The notes beneath the pieces were generated by a model. It had not been told where the DNA came from. It made no database searches and saw only the letters and a list, made by a program, of their open reading frames with translations. Source: CASICS01 sp045564455 (GTDB lineage Bacteria > Pseudomonadota > Gammaproteobacteria > Magnimaribacterales > AG-339-G14). Taken from it: a stretch of 64,000 nucleotides of DNA. How positions within the stretch are numbered: the first letter of the stretch is position 1; every line of letters starts with the position of its first letter. The stretch is taken from positions 682,001 through 746,000 of the forward strand of contig JBJLHG010000002.1 of NCBI GenBank assembly GCA_045564455.1, read 5' to 3'. Position numbers and translations under genes: made by a program. Positions 1-7,783 of this stretch are shown in pieces.

Positions 1-1
1 T

Positions 2-1855
2 ACGGCAAGACCAGATCCAAATCCATACAAAAATGCATATTTTGGAGACCTTCACGTTCATACTGAAAATTCTTTTGATGCATATACTTTTGGAACAACT
101 GCTACTCCAGATGATGCTTATAAGTATGCTCAAGGTGAGGCTATTCCTCATCCATCTGGATATCAAATTCAACTCAGTCGGCCTTTAGATTTTTATGCAG
201 TAACAGATCATGGAGTCTTTCTAGGCGTGATAAAGGAAGCAGCAAATACATCTTCTAAAATTTCAAACTATGAAGTTTTTAAACCTATTCACAAAATAAA
301 TGAAAATGTGAGTGGCAGTTTATTCTCAATAATTAGAAGAAGCGGTCTCTTTAGGAAGTTAGGACAAGAATTAGGAGAAAACATTCTTGATGGAACAGTA
401 GATAGAGGTGCTATTGAAGAAATTAGTCGAACGGTTTGGCAAGAAACAATTGCTGCGGCAAATCGAGCTTATAGGCCAGGAATTTTTACTACTTTTGCTG
501 CCTATGAATATACATCTTCAGAGGAATTATATGATAATTATTTACACCGAAATGTAATCTTTCAAGATACTAAAAATTTGCCAAAAACACTTTTTATCAG
601 AGGTGATAGTCTGAATCCTGAAGATTTGTGGGATTGGATGGATAGACTGAGAGATGAAGGAATAGAAAGTTTAGCAATACCTCATAATTCAAATATATCT
701 GGCGGCGCTGCCTTTGAAATGACTTATTACAATGGCGATCCTATAGATGAAGCATACGCTAAACAAAGATCTATAAATGAACCATTAGTTGAGATTACTC
801 AGGCTAAAGGAACATCAGAAACACATCCCTTGCTTTCTAAAAATGATGAGTGGGCAGCATTTGAATTGCCTGCTGATGATGAAGCAAAACTTCTTGAATA
901 TGCCAAAGGAAGTTATGTCCGAAATGCGTATTTGAGAGGATTAACTTTATCTGAACAAGGGTTAACAAACCCTTATAAGTTTGGTCTTGCCGGAGCAAGT
1001 GATACTCATGTTGGTGGAGGATCATATAACGAAGAAACCTTCTTTTCTAAAGTTGGTATATTGGATGGTAGGCCTGACATGAGAGGCTCCATACCATTTA
1101 ATTGGGCTTTAGCCACAACTGCAAAGGTAATTGGATCAGATTTTATTACTGAAATAGATGGAAAAAACTACACATCTGGTCCCGCAAAAAGACTCATTGG
1201 TTTTTCAGCTTCAGGTCTAACAGGTGTCTGGGCTGAAGAAAATACTCGAGAAGCAATTTACGATGCTTTTCGACGCAAAGAAACTTTTGCTACTAGTGGC
1301 CCGAGAATTAAAGTTCGTTTTTTTGCCGGATACAATTTAGATAAATCTAATTTGAATGATGTTAGCCTTTTAAAAGATTTATATTCAAAAGGGACTCCAA
1401 TGGGAGGCACGCTAAATATTGAGGAAAGTAAAAATCCTAGATTTCTTGTTTGGGCGATTGCTGATTCTTTAGGAGCTCCGTTACAAAGAGTTCAGATTAT
1501 CAAAGGATGGCTTGAAGGCGAAGAACAAAAAGAAAAAGTATTCGATGTAGCTTGTTCAGATGGTCTAAGTGTTGATCCAAAAACTAATCGATGTCCTGAT
1601 AATGAAGCAAGTGTTTATATGGAAGATTGCTCAATCAGCAATAATGGAAATAAAGAAATAAAAACTTTTTGGCAAGATCCCGAATTCAACCAAGAACAAG
1701 AAGCATTTTATTATTCAAGAGTTCTTGAAAACCCTGTATGTAGATGGTCGACTTGGGATGCAATCAGAGTAGAGGAAAAACCTAGATCTGATATACCTGC
1801 AACGATTCAAGAGAGAGCTTGGTCATCTCCAATTTGGTTTAATTCAAGCCTGTAA
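2..1855 (+). CDS. DUF3604 family protein, 5'-truncated by window edge
   Basis: The reading frame is open from base 2, so the true start lies upstream of the window; a GTG at 227 is internal. Upstream of that GTG the frame encodes GDLHVHT (bases 44-64) and VTDHG (around 200-214), the metal-binding-type motifs at the head of DUF3604 proteins, which resemble PHP-domain phosphoesterases. The C-terminal half holds AGASDTH, SASGLTGVWAE and ATSGPRI segments and clustered cysteines as in full-length family members. The family has no settled function; members are abundant in marine bacteria. A metal-dependent hydrolase is an inference from the His/Asp motifs. It ends 16 bases from the convergent dehydrogenase gene. 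Confidence 0.85.
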   Translation, partial: TARPDPNPYKNAYFGDLHVHTENSFDAYTFGTTATPDDAYKYAQGEAIPHPSGYQIQLSRPLDFYAVTDHGVFLGVIKEAANTSSKISNYEVFKPIHKINENVSGSLFSIIRRSGLFRKLGQELGENILDGTVDRGAIEEISRTVWQETIAAANRAYRPGIFTTFAAYEYTSSEELYDNYLHRNVIFQDTKNLPKTLFIRGDSLNPEDLWDWMDRLRDEGIESLAIPHNSNISGGAAFEMTYYNGDPIDEAYAKQRSINEPLVEITQAKGTSETHPLLSKNDEWAAFELPADDEAKLLEYAKGSYVRNAYLRGLTLSEQGLTNPYKFGLAGASDTHVGGGSYNEETFFSKVGILDGRPDMRGSIPFNWALATTAKVIGSDFITEIDGKNYTSGPAKRLIGFSASGLTGVWAEENTREAIYDAFRRKETFATSGPRIKVRFFAGYNLDKSNLNDVSLLKDLYSKGTPMGGTLNIEESKNPRFLVWAIADSLGAPLQRVQIIKGWLEGEEQKEKVFDVACSDGLSVDPKTNRCPDNEASVYMEDCSISNNGNKEIKTFWQDPEFNQEQEAFYYSRVLENPVCRWSTWDAIRVEEKPRSDIPATIQERAWSSPIWFNSSL

Positions 1856-1876
1856 TTTTTATAAAAAATTATTACA
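1851..1876. terminator. weak AT-only hairpin between convergent genes
   Basis: Arms TGTAAT and ATTACA flank an A/T-only centre in which TTTT can also pair with AAAA. Both genes' TAA stop codons lie in the arms. A bidirectional terminator is possible, but there is almost no G+C in the stem, so the call is weak. Confidence 0.25.
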
Positions 1877-2843
1877 AGTTAGAAATCATTTGCTCTGTTA
1901 ATTCCCAAAGTTTTGCGGCTTCGTCTGTATCAACCGCCCAATCAGCTACACCTTCATAACGAGCTTCTGGACCATCACTTTGTCTTGGAGCAACATCACA
2001 ATCCTCACAATAAACTCCGCTGATATCATTAAGCATAGGACTTGTTGCACACCATAATGTTGTTGAAGCTCCTTGTGAGGGAGACTTAAAAGCTGCAGCA
2101 GCCATGTCAGATAAGCTTCCGTCTTCTTTCTTCCATCCAAGAGCTACCATTTCTTCATTTTCTAAATGACGTTGCAAAGGGGTAACGATTCCTCCTGGAT
2201 GAACAGAATATGATTTGATTCCTCGATTTTTCATGCGGGTATTAATTTCAACTGCTAAAAGACTAGCAGCAGTCTTAGATTGGCCATAGGCTTGCCACTT
2301 ATCATAAGAATTCTCAAAATTTACATCGTCCCATTGAATACCAGAAAGTTTGTGACCGGTAGAAGATAGAGTAACTAATCTTGGTTCATCAGCTTTTTGC
2401 ATTGCCGGCATCAAGCCTTTAGTTAAAATAAAATGTCCTATGTGATTGACAGCAAACTGAAGATCCCATCCTTCTTTTGTAGGCATCTGTGGGCAAGCCA
2501 TAATGCCTGCGTTATTTATAAGTATGTCTAAAGTAAGGTTTGAATCTAAAAGCTGATCTACAACTTTAATAACCGATGAAGGATCAGCTAGATCAACTTC
2601 GATGATATTTTTATCTTCAATGATTCCAGAAAGTTCTTTTTTTGCTATAGAGACTCTTCTTGCAGGAATGATAACTTCTGCTCCTACCTCTACTAATGCT
2701 TTAGTGGTTTCTAAACCTATTCCTGAATAACCACCTGTAACAAGAGCTATCTTCCCAGTTAGATCTATTTCATTAAGAATCTCTTTTGGCTCACTTTTAG
2801 CTCCAAAACCAGAATTTATTTGTATTTGTTGTTCAGTAATCAC
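1872..2843 (-). CDS. short-chain dehydrogenase/reductase (SDR)
   Basis: NAD(P)-dependent oxidoreductase with a Rossmann fold. Visible are the cofactor motif TGGYSGIG (about residues 36-43), NNAG (110-113), the catalytic Ser around 160 and YGQSK (Tyr186, Lys190), so the Ser-Tyr-Lys triad is complete. At 323 residues with an extended C-terminus it resembles the retinol dehydrogenase/WWOX-like branch rather than the 250-residue classical type. The start is GTG, preceded by a strong GGAGGGG ribosome site. It is divergent from the SOUL gene and shares its 62-base promoter region, which holds a palindrome. Substrate unknown. Confidence 0.88.
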   Translation of the reverse strand: MITEQQIQINSGFGAKSEPKEILNEIDLTGKIALVTGGYSGIGLETTKALVEVGAEVIIPARRVSIAKKELSGIIEDKNIIEVDLADPSSVIKVVDQLLDSNLTLDILINNAGIMACPQMPTKEGWDLQFAVNHIGHFILTKGLMPAMQKADEPRLVTLSSTGHKLSGIQWDDVNFENSYDKWQAYGQSKTAASLLAVEINTRMKNRGIKSYSVHPGGIVTPLQRHLENEEMVALGWKKEDGSLSDMAAAAFKSPSQGASTTLWCATSPMLNDISGVYCEDCDVAPRQSDGPEARYEGVADWAVDTDEAAKLWELTEQMISNL

Positions 2844-2858
2844 ATCCCCTCCTTTTTG

Positions 2859-2885
2859 ATTTACTATACAGGTAGTTTAGTAAAT
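2859..2885. promoter_or_regulatory. operator-like palindrome between divergent SDR and SOUL genes
   Basis: Eight-base arms ATTTACTA (2859-2866) and TAGTAAAT (2878-2885) are perfect inverted complements. Two further inner positions also pair, giving dyad symmetry over 27 bases. It sits centrally in the only space between the two divergent start codons, as expected for a dimeric regulator controlling both genes. The regulator is not identifiable from the window. Confidence 0.4.
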
Positions 2886-2905
2886 TATTTAGGGGAGGGT
2901 AAATA

Positions 2906-3475
2906 ATGAAACTTTTTATGTATTCAAACAAAAGCTTTTTATTAATTGGAGTAATTTTATTATCATCAATCGTTATGTCATATGAAGAACCTAAATACAA
3001 AGTAATAAATCAATCAGAGAATTACGAAATAAGATTTTATGATGAAAGGTTGGTAGCTCAAACATTAAATGGAAGCTCTAATAATAGTTTTAGAAAGTTA
3101 TTCAAGTTTATATCTGGATCAAATAAAAAATCTCAAAAAATTTCAATGACTGTGCCTGTTACTCAATTCAAATCTGAAGAAAATAATACGATGCAATTTT
3201 ACTTACCATCAATATTCAATATGACAAATATTCCTATACCAGATGATTCGGATGTAGAAATTGCTAGGATAAGTTCAGGTTATTTTGCTGTGATAAAATT
3301 TTCAGGAAGGGCATCTGATAAAAATTTTAGAAAGCATTCAAATCAGCTTAGAAAGAACTTAGAAAAAAATGAAATTAGTATTCTCGGGCCAGCAATCAAA
3401 GCGACCTATAACGGACCAATCACACTTCCGATGTTTAGACGTAACGAAAGTATGTTTCAAATTAGTTGGAAATAA
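2906..3475 (+). CDS. SOUL family heme-binding protein
   Basis: A 189-residue SOUL/HEBP family protein. Family features seen are the start of the domain (EEPKYKV, YEIRFYD), the KISMTVPV segment, the GYFAVIKFSGRA region and the terminal YNGPITLPMFRRNE box. The first 25 or so residues form a hydrophobic signal peptide or anchor, so the domain probably acts in the periplasm. The ATG follows a GGGAGGG ribosome site. In bacteria the role is unclear (heme or tetrapyrrole binding is known for eukaryotic members). It shares a palindrome-bearing promoter region with the SDR gene. Confidence 0.88.
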   Translation: MKLFMYSNKSFLLIGVILLSSIVMSYEEPKYKVINQSENYEIRFYDERLVAQTLNGSSNNSFRKLFKFISGSNKKSQKISMTVPVTQFKSEENNTMQFYLPSIFNMTNIPIPDDSDVEIARISSGYFAVIKFSGRASDKNFRKHSNQLRKNLEKNEISILGPAIKATYNGPITLPMFRRNESMFQISWK

Positions 3476-3572
3476 GTTTTTTTTAAGACAATAGCAATTG
3501 AGGTGTGCTGTATTAAAAAAAGTTCTAAGCTAACTAAAATATTAAAATTAAATTTTATAAAAGGAGACCTAA

Positions 3573-4415
3573 ATGAGCGAAGATAAATATACTCCCCCTG
3601 AAGTTTGGGAATGGGATAATCAAAGCGGCGGTAAATTTACTAATATTAACCGACCCATTTCCGGAGCAACACACGAAAAAGAATTGCCTAGAGGAAAGCA
3701 CCCATTGCAACTTTATTCATTAGGTACACCTAACGGGATGAAAGTAACTATTCTTTTAGAGGAGCTATTAGCTTTAGGCCATGAAGGTGCTGAATATGAT
3801 GCTTTTTTAATTAATATTGGAGAAGGCGATCAATTTGGAAGTGGCTTTGTTAATATTAATCCAAATTCTAAAATACCAGCATTGCTTGATGTAAGTACTA
3901 ATCCTGAAACTAGAGTTTTCGAATCTGGAGCTATTATGGTTTATTTAGCTGAAAAATTTAGTGAACTACTTCCAACTGATCCCTCAGCAAGAGCAGAGTG
4001 CATGTCTTGGTTGTTTTGGCAGATGGGAAGCGCCCCATACTTAGGAGGTGGCTTTGGTCATTTTTATGCCTACGCTCCTGAAAAATTTGAATATCCAATT
4101 AATCGTTTCGCTATGGAAGTAAAAAGACAATTGGATGTTTTAGATAGAAACTTAGCTTCAAGACAATACCTATGCGGAGATGATTATAATATTTCTGATA
4201 TTGCTGTATGTGCATGGTATGGAACACTTGTTTTAAAAAATGCTTATAACGCTGCCAAATTTTTAGATGTTGCTTCCTATAAAAATGTCATTCGTTGGGC
4301 AGATGAAATATCTTCGCGACCAGCTTTTAAAAGAGGCATCAGAGTGAATAGGGCGCCAAGCGGACCTGACGACAAAGCTATTGCTGAAAGACATGACTCT
4401 AGCGATCTTGATTAA
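3573..4415 (+). CDS. yghU: glutathione S-transferase, YghU type
   Basis: A 280-residue member of the Nu-class YghU/YfcG glutathione transferases, which act as disulfide-bond reductases and organic peroxidases. The N-terminal extension (VWEWD, GGKF, INRPISG, THEKELP, GKHPLQLYSLGTPNG) closely matches E. coli YghU as I remember it. The thioredoxin-like domain has NPNSKIPAL and the glutathione-binding FESGAIM; the helical domain contains GGGFGHFYAYAPEK and ends RHDSSD. A clear AAGGAG ribosome site lies 7 bases before the ATG. Its TAA overlaps the next gene's ATG by one base, so it heads an operon with a second GST and a PhlG-like gene. Confidence 0.93.
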   Translation: MSEDKYTPPEVWEWDNQSGGKFTNINRPISGATHEKELPRGKHPLQLYSLGTPNGMKVTILLEELLALGHEGAEYDAFLINIGEGDQFGSGFVNINPNSKIPALLDVSTNPETRVFESGAIMVYLAEKFSELLPTDPSARAECMSWLFWQMGSAPYLGGGFGHFYAYAPEKFEYPINRFAMEVKRQLDVLDRNLASRQYLCGDDYNISDIAVCAWYGTLVLKNAYNAAKFLDVASYKNVIRWADEISSRPAFKRGIRVNRAPSGPDDKAIAERHDSSDLD

Positions 4416-5173
4416 TGATTAATAATAAAATTAAAATTCATGGTGTTCCAATGTCTCAAGCCGTTAGAGCAGTGCTTTGGGTATTATTCAATAAAAAATT
4501 ATCTTTTGATTTTGTTTTGACTGTTCCAGGTTCTAAGGAAGAAAACGGAACAAGACACCCTAACTATCTTAGTAAATTTCCAAATGGAACTATTCCAGCG
4601 CTAGAAGATACTGAGAGTAAATTTTTCATGGCTGAATCTCATGCCATTATGAGCTATCTGTGTAATAAATATGAATGGATAGATTTATATCCAAGAGGAC
4701 ATGAAGAGAGAGCTAAGGTAGATGATTTTCTGCACTATCATCATCGAAACATAAAAGAAGCTTCTTTGGCTTATTTCGCTCCAATGGCAAGACCTGATCT
4801 TGGTTTAACTGACGACGTCATAAATATGGCTAAAAAATTATTTAAAAACGGTCTTAATGCTCTAGAAACTCAATGGCTAAATAAAAATACTTTTATTTGT
4901 GGCGATAACCCAACAATTGCTGATATAGCGGCATACGTGGAAATAGGACAACTTCAAAAGCAGTTTACAAACCTTTTCGATTTTCAACCCTTTCCAAATG
5001 TCAGTAGATGGCTTAAGGATATGACACAAGTTAAAGGACATGATGACGTTCACTTGGTTCTAGCTGAATTAGGTGATATAAGTCAAAATCCACCTGTAAT
5101 GGAAGATTTGATGGGAGCAAATATCAAAGGCTTTAAACATATTGCAAATAAATTAGCTAATTTTGATAAATAA
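4415..5173 (+). CDS. glutathione S-transferase, theta-like
   Basis: A 252-residue two-domain GST. The N-terminal thioredoxin fold carries GVPMSQAVRAVLW in place of the usual catalytic loop, then FPNGTIPALED and ESHAIMSYL (cis-Pro and Glu-Ser glutathione contacts). The C-terminal helical domain has NPTIADIAAYVE, the family's N-capping box. It is translationally coupled to yghU (TAATG overlap) and overlaps the next gene by 11 bases. Likely role: glutathione conjugation, reduction or isomerisation of a small electrophile; substrate unknown. Pairing two GSTs with a carbon-carbon hydrolase-like gene suggests detoxification or breakdown of an aromatic-type compound (inference). Confidence 0.85.
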   Translation: MINNKIKIHGVPMSQAVRAVLWVLFNKKLSFDFVLTVPGSKEENGTRHPNYLSKFPNGTIPALEDTESKFFMAESHAIMSYLCNKYEWIDLYPRGHEERAKVDDFLHYHHRNIKEASLAYFAPMARPDLGLTDDVINMAKKLFKNGLNALETQWLNKNTFICGDNPTIADIAAYVEIGQLQKQFTNLFDFQPFPNVSRWLKDMTQVKGHDDVHLVLAELGDISQNPPVMEDLMGANIKGFKHIANKLANFDK

Positions 5174-5894
5174 TAAATTTCTCTTAATTTTATTATTATT
5201 TATAGGGTTTTTGATATTTGGATTTAATCCGTTTCATAACAGCATCGATCCTGAAAAAACTCTTATTTCTAATAATGAAATATATGAAACCAAAACTCAA
5301 AGATTAAGGGACGGTTCATATTTGGTAGCAGTCAGAACTGAAATGCCTAAAGTTAAAGCTGAAATGGTGAAATGGTGGTTCACAGATTATCTTCAAACAA
5401 CACAACATTATAAAATGTGGCATCCAGAGGATCATTTATGGATGGACTGGGAAAATAAAGAATCTGGAAAAATTATTGGTGCAAGTCATTTGGTTCATGA
5501 GTATATAGGGGAAGAAATTCAAAAATTGAGAATTCAATTCGTAGATCCTTTAGAGTTTTTTAAAAATGATCCTAATAACAAGAATTTATTTGCCTTGTGC
5601 GCGAAAGCAGGACTTTTAGAAGAGCAAGTCAACCTCGCAAAAATGTGTCATGTTGTTATAGATACAGAAAGCGGCGCGGAAATGAGATCTAGATTTTGGA
5701 TGGGTCATGTTGCTAAAAGAAAAGATAATAATGAAATTCGTTCTATAGAGAGTTTTATAGGAAATATGTTTTTGACTAGATCTTTAGTATTAAAAAAATC
5801 TGATGCAGAAGATTTAAAAATTCACGCTCAAGAAGAAATGAAATATTTAGCAGAAATTCTTCCTGAGCTTTTTAACTCAAAAAATAAACTTTAA
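5163..5894 (+). CDS. DAPG hydrolase (PhlG)-like protein with N-terminal membrane anchor
   Basis: A 243-residue protein of the PhlG-like family, whose namesake cleaves an acetyl group from 2,4-diacetylphloroglucinol with zinc. The motif WHPEDH, then HEYIGEE, and a C-terminal HAQEE (His then Glu four residues later) match the order of the PhlG zinc ligands His, Glu, His-x3-Glu as I recall them. The first 20 residues are a hydrophobic signal peptide or anchor, implying export or membrane attachment, unlike the second copy at 13181. The start is TTG inside an 11-base overlap with the GST gene. The substrate is unknown; hydrolysis of a phloroglucinol-like or other beta-diketone bond is inferred. 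Confidence 0.7.
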   Translation: MINNKFLLILLLFIGFLIFGFNPFHNSIDPEKTLISNNEIYETKTQRLRDGSYLVAVRTEMPKVKAEMVKWWFTDYLQTTQHYKMWHPEDHLWMDWENKESGKIIGASHLVHEYIGEEIQKLRIQFVDPLEFFKNDPNNKNLFALCAKAGLLEEQVNLAKMCHVVIDTESGAEMRSRFWMGHVAKRKDNNEIRSIESFIGNMFLTRSLVLKKSDAEDLKIHAQEEMKYLAEILPELFNSKNKL

Positions 5895-5907
5895 TCTCTT
5901 AGCAATT

Positions 5908-7197
5908 ATGATTAATAAAAGTTTCGATGAAATTAAAGAAGAAATTATCAAGAACCTTTCCGAAGAAAGCGGAAATCAGAAATTCATTTTTTTAACTGGC
6001 GCTGCAGGAACAGGAAAAACAACACTTTTAGAGAGCATAAAACATGAGGTTGATAAAAAAAAGATAGTTGTCGCACCCACAGGTATTGCTGCTCTTAATA
6101 TAGGCGGCACAACTATTAACTCTGCATTTAGAATCGGTTTTGATACTATTCCAAAGGTTAACAAATCTGAGGATCCAACATTTAGAAAGTTACTTAAAAA
6201 TCTCGAACTCTTAGTTATAGATGAGATCTCAATGGTTAGAGCACCAATGTTAGATGCGATATCTCAGTCATTACAGATTCACAGAAAGTCCAATAAACCG
6301 TTTGGGGGCATTGATGTAATAGTATGCGGAGATCTATTTCAACTTCCTCCAGTGGTAAAACAGAATGAAGAAGATGCAATATATGCTAAGTATGATTCAG
6401 TTTACTTTTTTGATGCTTTTAGTTTTAAAGACATAGAAGGAAAAATTTTCTATGAGCTTAACGAATCATTTAGGCAAGAAGAAGACGAAAATTTCTTCAA
6501 TCTTTTAAACAATATTAGATTGGGAAAAGATTTAGATTTAACGATTGAAAAAATTAATGAACATTGCTTTGATTCAACGCTTGAGGCTGAGCCATTCATG
6601 ACTCTTACGTCTAGAAAGAATAGAGCAGAAGACATCAATCACCATAAGTTGTCTTTTAATGAGAATCCGGAAGAAATTATTAAATCTAAAGAATTTGGAG
6701 AGTTAAAAGAAAATGACTTGCCTGCTCTAAGAGATTTGAGAATTAAAAAAGACGCAAGAGTCATGTTCGTTAAAAATGATAGTGATGGAAGATGGGTTAA
6801 CGGAACCGTAGGAGTAATTTCGGAGTGTTTGGATAAAAACAAAAAATGCATCAAAGTTAAAATTAATGGAATTACACACAGAGTCGAAAGAGAAGAATGG
6901 AAGAAAGTAAAATTCACTTACGATGAAGATTCTGATGAGGTTTTAGAAGAGGTAGTATCTTCTTTTAAACAGTTTCCGATTAAATTGGGTTGGGCAGTTA
7001 CAATACATAAGTCTCAAGGTCTTACTCTCGAAAGTTGCGCGGTAGATTTGGGCGAGGGTGCATTTGCTGCAGGACAAGCTTATGTAGCACTAAGTCGTTG
7101 TAAGAAGCTCGATTCACTTACTCTTTTTAGGGAGCTAAAAAGATCTGATGCTTTGATTGATCCTGATATTCAGGATTTTCACGAAAAGCACTTTTAA
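5908..7197 (+). CDS. PIF1/RecD-like superfamily 1 DNA helicase
   Basis: A 429-residue ATP-dependent 5'-3' DNA helicase of the PIF1-like group. It shows Walker A GAAGTGKT (31-38), motif Ia VAPTGIAALN, Walker B IDEISMV (Asp105, Glu106), motif III GDLFQLPPV (141-149), and near the C-terminus HKSQGLT and YVALSRC (motifs V and VI). All core motifs are intact, so it should be active. It lacks long extra domains, typical for bacterial stand-alone copies. It lies 13 bases after the PhlG-like gene on the same strand, so co-transcription is possible without a functional link. Probable roles: replication-fork or G-quadruplex processing, inferred from family. Confidence 0.88.
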   Translation: MINKSFDEIKEEIIKNLSEESGNQKFIFLTGAAGTGKTTLLESIKHEVDKKKIVVAPTGIAALNIGGTTINSAFRIGFDTIPKVNKSEDPTFRKLLKNLELLVIDEISMVRAPMLDAISQSLQIHRKSNKPFGGIDVIVCGDLFQLPPVVKQNEEDAIYAKYDSVYFFDAFSFKDIEGKIFYELNESFRQEEDENFFNLLNNIRLGKDLDLTIEKINEHCFDSTLEAEPFMTLTSRKNRAEDINHHKLSFNENPEEIIKSKEFGELKENDLPALRDLRIKKDARVMFVKNDSDGRWVNGTVGVISECLDKNKKCIKVKINGITHRVEREEWKKVKFTYDEDSDEVLEEVVSSFKQFPIKLGWAVTIHKSQGLTLESCAVDLGEGAFAAGQAYVALSRCKKLDSLTLFRELKRSDALIDPDIQDFHEKHF

Positions 7198-7263
7198 TGT
7201 TTAATTTATTTAGTTATTAATTGCTTATGTTTGTAGGGGTGTTTAAGGTAATTTTTTCCTATG

Positions 7264-7269
7264 TATAAT
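7264..7269 (+). promoter_or_regulatory. consensus -10 element upstream of the DUF2141 gene
   Basis: A perfect TATAAT hexamer in the 111-base gap after the helicase gene, about 40 bases before the proposed ATT start. No good -35 hexamer lies 16-18 bases upstream, so the promoter call is tentative. Confidence 0.35.
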
Positions 7270-7308
7270 TAATTGATTAATTTAATAAATTTTTGAGGGG
7301 AAATTTTC

Positions 7309-7752
7309 ATTAAAAATAAAATATTTCTAGTATGCGCATGTATCTTTTATCTTTCTTTTGTTAATGGCTCAGAATTAACAGTAAATATAGAGAATCAAAA
7401 GAAATCAGGATTTTTATTTTTAGCTATTTATGATGATGCGAAAGCCTATCAGGAAGCTATTGATGGCGGAGGAGAAGAGCTTTCAGAAGATGGTTCTGTC
7501 TACAATGAGCAAGTATATTTAAATACTAAACCAGTTCATAAGCTCATAATTAATATTCCTGATGGAGAGTATGCAATGGTATTTTTTATTGATGCCAATG
7601 AAAATAAAAAACTTGATAAAAACTTTATTGGAATTCCCAAAGAACAATACGGATTTTCTAATAATGCAATGGGAGCCTTTTCAGCTCCAACTTTTGAACA
7701 GGCAAAATTTACAGTTTTAGATAAAGCAAATCAAAATATAATGCTTAATTAA
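7309..7752 (+). CDS. DUF2141 domain secreted protein, apparent ATT start codon
   Basis: The frame encodes 147 residues with a typical signal peptide (Lys-Asn-Lys then about 14 hydrophobic residues ending VNG), then a DUF2141 domain: LTVNIEN near the start, FLAIYDD, IPDGEYAMVFFIDANENKKLD, and the family hallmark IGIPKEQYGFSNNA followed by FEQAKF. No ATG, GTG or TTG occurs in frame before the middle of the domain, and an in-frame TGA sits at 7294. The only start that keeps the signal peptide is ATT at 7309, eight bases after a strong GAGGGG ribosome site (7295-7300). Periplasmic; function unknown. A sequencing error turning ATG into ATT is the main alternative. Confidence 0.8.
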   Translation: MKNKIFLVCACIFYLSFVNGSELTVNIENQKKSGFLFLAIYDDAKAYQEAIDGGGEELSEDGSVYNEQVYLNTKPVHKLIINIPDGEYAMVFFIDANENKKLDKNFIGIPKEQYGFSNNAMGAFSAPTFEQAKFTVLDKANQNIMLN

Positions 7753-7783
7753 TTTAAAAACAAATCAAATAAAATAACATTTT

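Noticed and set aside
227..1855. GTG at 227 as the start of the DUF3604 gene
   Set aside because: The frame is open back to the window edge and upstream codons encode the conserved GDLHVHT and TDH motifs.
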